Below, in pieces: positions 57,641 through 64,000 of a stretch of 64,000 nt of DNA. A model generated the notes under the pieces. That model made no database searches and was not told where the DNA came from. It was given only the letters and a program-made list of their open reading frames with translations. Position numbers and translations under genes: made by a program. Where the stretch lies: contig NC_080064.1 of the NCBI RefSeq assembly GCF_949987535.1, positions 45,899,937 to 45,963,936 on the forward strand. The letters run 5' to 3'. Every line of letters begins with the position of its first letter. Positions within the stretch are counted from its first letter, which is position 1. The DNA comes from Balaenoptera acutorostrata (lineage: Eukaryota; Chordata; Mammalia; Artiodactyla; Balaenopteridae).

Positions 57641-59015
57641 GTGAGTGGTGAGTACTCAGTTTACATATAAGGTCTGGGAGCCAGGCACAGTGCTAGGTGC
57701 TGGGATACAGCAGAGGTTAATAAAACATGGGCTCTACCTTCACAGAGCTTGCAGCCTAGCTTAGTGTCACATCAGTTCAACCAATTTTTCTTGCATGTTT
57801 TGTACCAGGTTTGTATTAAGAGTGAATGAGATCTGATTCCCTCTTTATGCTGATTTCTTACTCCCAAAAGGTTTTTCAGAGATAAAGTGAGGTAAGTGAA
57901 GGAACCCTATTAACTGTAAACTGCTGTACAGTGTGAGGGTTATTTATCCTTCTTTGCCTTAAATTTACTTTCTCCATGTTTTACTAATCCCACTCTCCCT
58001 AGTATTTTGGAAATTAGTAGAGAAGCTGGCCACGTCAGTCATGAATTTTAAAGACCAGGTTCACATCTTCTCTCAGCCTCTACCTTTTCAGTCTAAGAAG
58101 CCAGGCCTTGACATGTTGTTGCCTCGGCCTGGATGGCTCTCCTCACCCTCAGGCCTTGCTTCAAGGTCACCTGCCCTCAGAGCCCTCCCTGAACCACCCC
58201 CTTCTCATTCTCTAGAAGGTACCCTATTTGCTTATTCATCACATTATTATGTACTCATTCATTAAACATATATTTACTATGTGCCAGGCACTGGTCTAGG
58301 AGCAGGCTTCACAGCAGTGAAGAAACAAAAACCCTTGCACTCATGGATCTTATATTCTAGTGAGAGCGTCATTAAATAAGATCAAAATAGAAAACATGTT
58401 ATGTTAGTGTTAAATACTGAAGACAAAAATAACTGGGGAAAATGGATATGAAGTGTGGGTGTGTGTTGCAATTGCTATTTATTTACTTTGCTTGCTTTCT
58501 GTCTGTATCTCCCACTAAACTGTACGCTCTACACCGCACAACTGTTTTATTCACCAGTGTAAACCCGATGCTCAGCAGTGCCTGACACTCAGTGGGCATT
58601 TGATAAATACGTCTGCGCAAGGAGCAAGGTACACCTCCGCCGCTCTGGCCCTGCTTCTAGGAGGCGAAACGCGACATTCCGAGGAAAGGAACTAACTTTG
58701 GGCGCTGGGGAGGAGGCGTGCAGTGCAGCGCGGTCGATGCGGCGCCGGCGTGGTGCCAGGGCCACGCTCAGGCTCCGCGTGAGAAGGGCTGGAGAGGCAA
58801 GGAAATTTACGGCGTACCCACCGCGCGCCGGGTGCTGAGCGGACGCGCTAGTTTAGGCATTTCTATCGCTATTTTTACAGCGAGTGACTTTAAGGCTCAG
58901 AAGGAAGTGCCCTGTCCAAGCTCCAATTGCTCGTAAGCGATCAAGGTCGTCCCGAGTTCAGGCTTGAAGTCCTGAAGCTCTTCTCCTAGTCCCCTTGCCC
59001 ATCACAAGCACTCAC

Positions 59016-59110
59016 CTACTCTCCTGCGCTTCCCCGGGGAGGTAGGCAGGGTTCCACTTGTGGGAAATTGCTGACGGCCTGCAGGGTGGGGCAAGACAAC
59101 GATGCCCTGA
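59016..59110 (-). other. CYB5RL: Predicted untranslated first exon of CYB5RL
   Basis: On the minus strand the sequence GGAGAGTAG|GTGAGTGC gives an excellent donor with the last exon base at 59016. The exon would begin somewhere near 59.1 kb inside the CpG-rich promoter. It supplies the leader spliced to the acceptor at 54022. The 5' boundary is a guess. Confidence 0.45.
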
Positions 59111-59197
59111 CGATGATTGGTTAAAGTGGCTGCCACTTATAAAACGAGTCTCGGCGTTCGGCTCCTTTCGTTCCCAGCAGGCCTTGAGCGCGGGAAG

Positions 59198-59224
59198 ATG
59201 GCGGCGTCCAGGTGGAGATCTTGA
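59198..59224 (+). promoter_or_regulatory. Upstream ORF and YY1-type element in the MRPL37 leader
   Basis: ATGGCGGCGTCC starts an eight-codon upstream frame that ends in TGA at 59222-59224, 15 nt before the main ATG. The same bases form a YY1 consensus (AAGATGGCGGC), common just downstream of start sites of housekeeping and mitochondrial genes. Whether it acts on transcription, translation or both is open. Confidence 0.5.
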
Positions 59225-59239
59225 AGCGAGCGGATCGGT

Positions 59240-63152
<3,913 letters not shown>

Positions 63153-64000
63153 GTTGGTCCTCCTGTATAGCAGAAAGCCTTTGTCTGTTCATTGTCTTTC
63201 TGCTCTTAGCCCCATCACCAGCTTATATTCCCTTCCCTGCTGCCATACCTATTCTCACTCCCATCCTTCATGGTCCAGTTTTGTGGCTCAGACATTGAAA
63301 TGACATCCTCAATGTCATTTCATTAGCCATAACCCAGCCTTTTTCATTTTTAATCATTTCTTTTCAAGACTTAATTCAAACCGTATCTGTTGAGTGCCTC
63401 TCAGTGCCTAAATGTTGAAGATAAGGAAGTAAAAAAACATACAATCTGCGCTCCAAAGCTCGTATTCTACTGCAAGAGCCTTTTTACTCCATTCATGCTT
63501 TTCTCATTTTCCAAATCCATTTTCCACATAGCTGCTAGAGTGATCTTTCTAAAGTGCAGGTTGTCTTATGTCCCTTCCCTGTTTCAAATCCTTTATTGTC
63601 TCGCAATAGCTTGACCATTTATCGTGGTGTCCAAGGCTTTCTGTGATTTGGCCACCACCTGGTCTTTCTAGTCTTATCTCCTGCTCTCCTGCCCCCACCT
63701 CCATTCCCAGTTTACACTTAGCCACTTGCAGCTTTTTGGCATCAAGCTTTGCCTTTGCATGTGCTGTACGTTCTGTCTGGAATGCTCTTTTCTACTTTCC
63801 TCATTTGACTAAATTCTACATGTCTGCATGACTCAGCTCAAGCCCCCTTCCCATGTGAATCCACAGGTTAGCTCTGAGCTCCTTGTGTCCATATGCCTAC
63901 TTTTATCATAACACACATTATACTATATTGTGATTATCTAACATCTTTTCTGTCTGCCCCACTAAACTGAACTTCTGATGATAGAGACTGTGTCATATTC
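63153..64000. other. MRPL37 intron 3, truncated by window end
   Basis: The last 550 bases or so are L2-like in plus orientation, with the usual C/T-rich start and a tail of the CTGAACTTCTGATGATAGAG type. No further MRPL37 exon was found. Confidence 0.6.

Larger units (their letters stand above)
54023..59015. other. CYB5RL 5' intron (between untranslated exon 1 and the start-codon exon)
   Basis: Inferred from the acceptor at 54022 and a strong minus-strand donor at 59016. Contains an ancient repeat with a 118-bp tandem duplication, two CHR SINEs, a MIR at 54660-54800 and L2-like sequence (about 57180-57640 and 58120-58260). Confidence 0.55.

Overview
The window is mammalian nuclear DNA, almost certainly from a cetacean. 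It holds 21 tRNA-derived SINEs of the CHR class of whales, hippos and ruminants, with head motifs of the GGGCTTCCCTGGTGGCGCAG or GGGACTTCCCTGGTGGTCCAG type, and I see none of the BovB or Bov-tA elements expected in a ruminant. Ancient MIR and L2 fragments, L1 3' pieces and one mariner MITE make up most of the remaining recognisable repeat. Coding DNA is sparse and spliced, so genes were assembled exon by exon from reading frame, splice signals and remembered protein-family features. No database search was possible.

Layout. (1) 1-4978: repeat-rich intergenic DNA and the probable CDCP2 3' UTR. (2) 4979-25048, minus strand: CDCP2, six coding exons encoding about 540 residues with a signal peptide, three CUB domains, a region resembling a ZP-N module and a C-terminal hydrophobic segment. 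(3) 25049-31667: intergenic DNA with a promoter-like patch near 29.87-30.2 kb. (4) 31668-32148, plus strand: the last one or two exons of a Tctex1/DYNLT-type dynein light chain gene that I cannot match to a named gene at this position. (5) 32149-37673: intergenic. (6) 37674-53938, minus strand: CYB5RL, six coding exons encoding 313 residues, with an untranslated first exon predicted at about 59.0-59.1 kb. (7) 58.6-59.64 kb: a CpG-rich bidirectional promoter shared by CYB5RL and MRPL37. (8) 59240 to the window end, plus strand: MRPL37, first three exons only. The order CDCP2-CYB5RL-MRPL37 matches the conserved synteny of human chromosome 1p32.

The genes are not a functional pathway. CDCP2 is a predicted secreted or surface glycoprotein, CYB5RL a predicted NADH-dependent flavin reductase and MRPL37 a mitochondrial large-subunit ribosomal protein. 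The CYB5RL/MRPL37 head-to-head pair probably shares promoter control.

I found no CRISPR array, provirus, functional RNA gene or new defence-like system. The most interesting items are the Tctex1-family gene, a GC-AG intron and ZP-N-like module in CDCP2, the TATA/YY1/uORF arrangement at the MRPL37 promoter, a perfect 18-bp hairpin in a CDCP2 intron, and two recent-looking tandem duplications.
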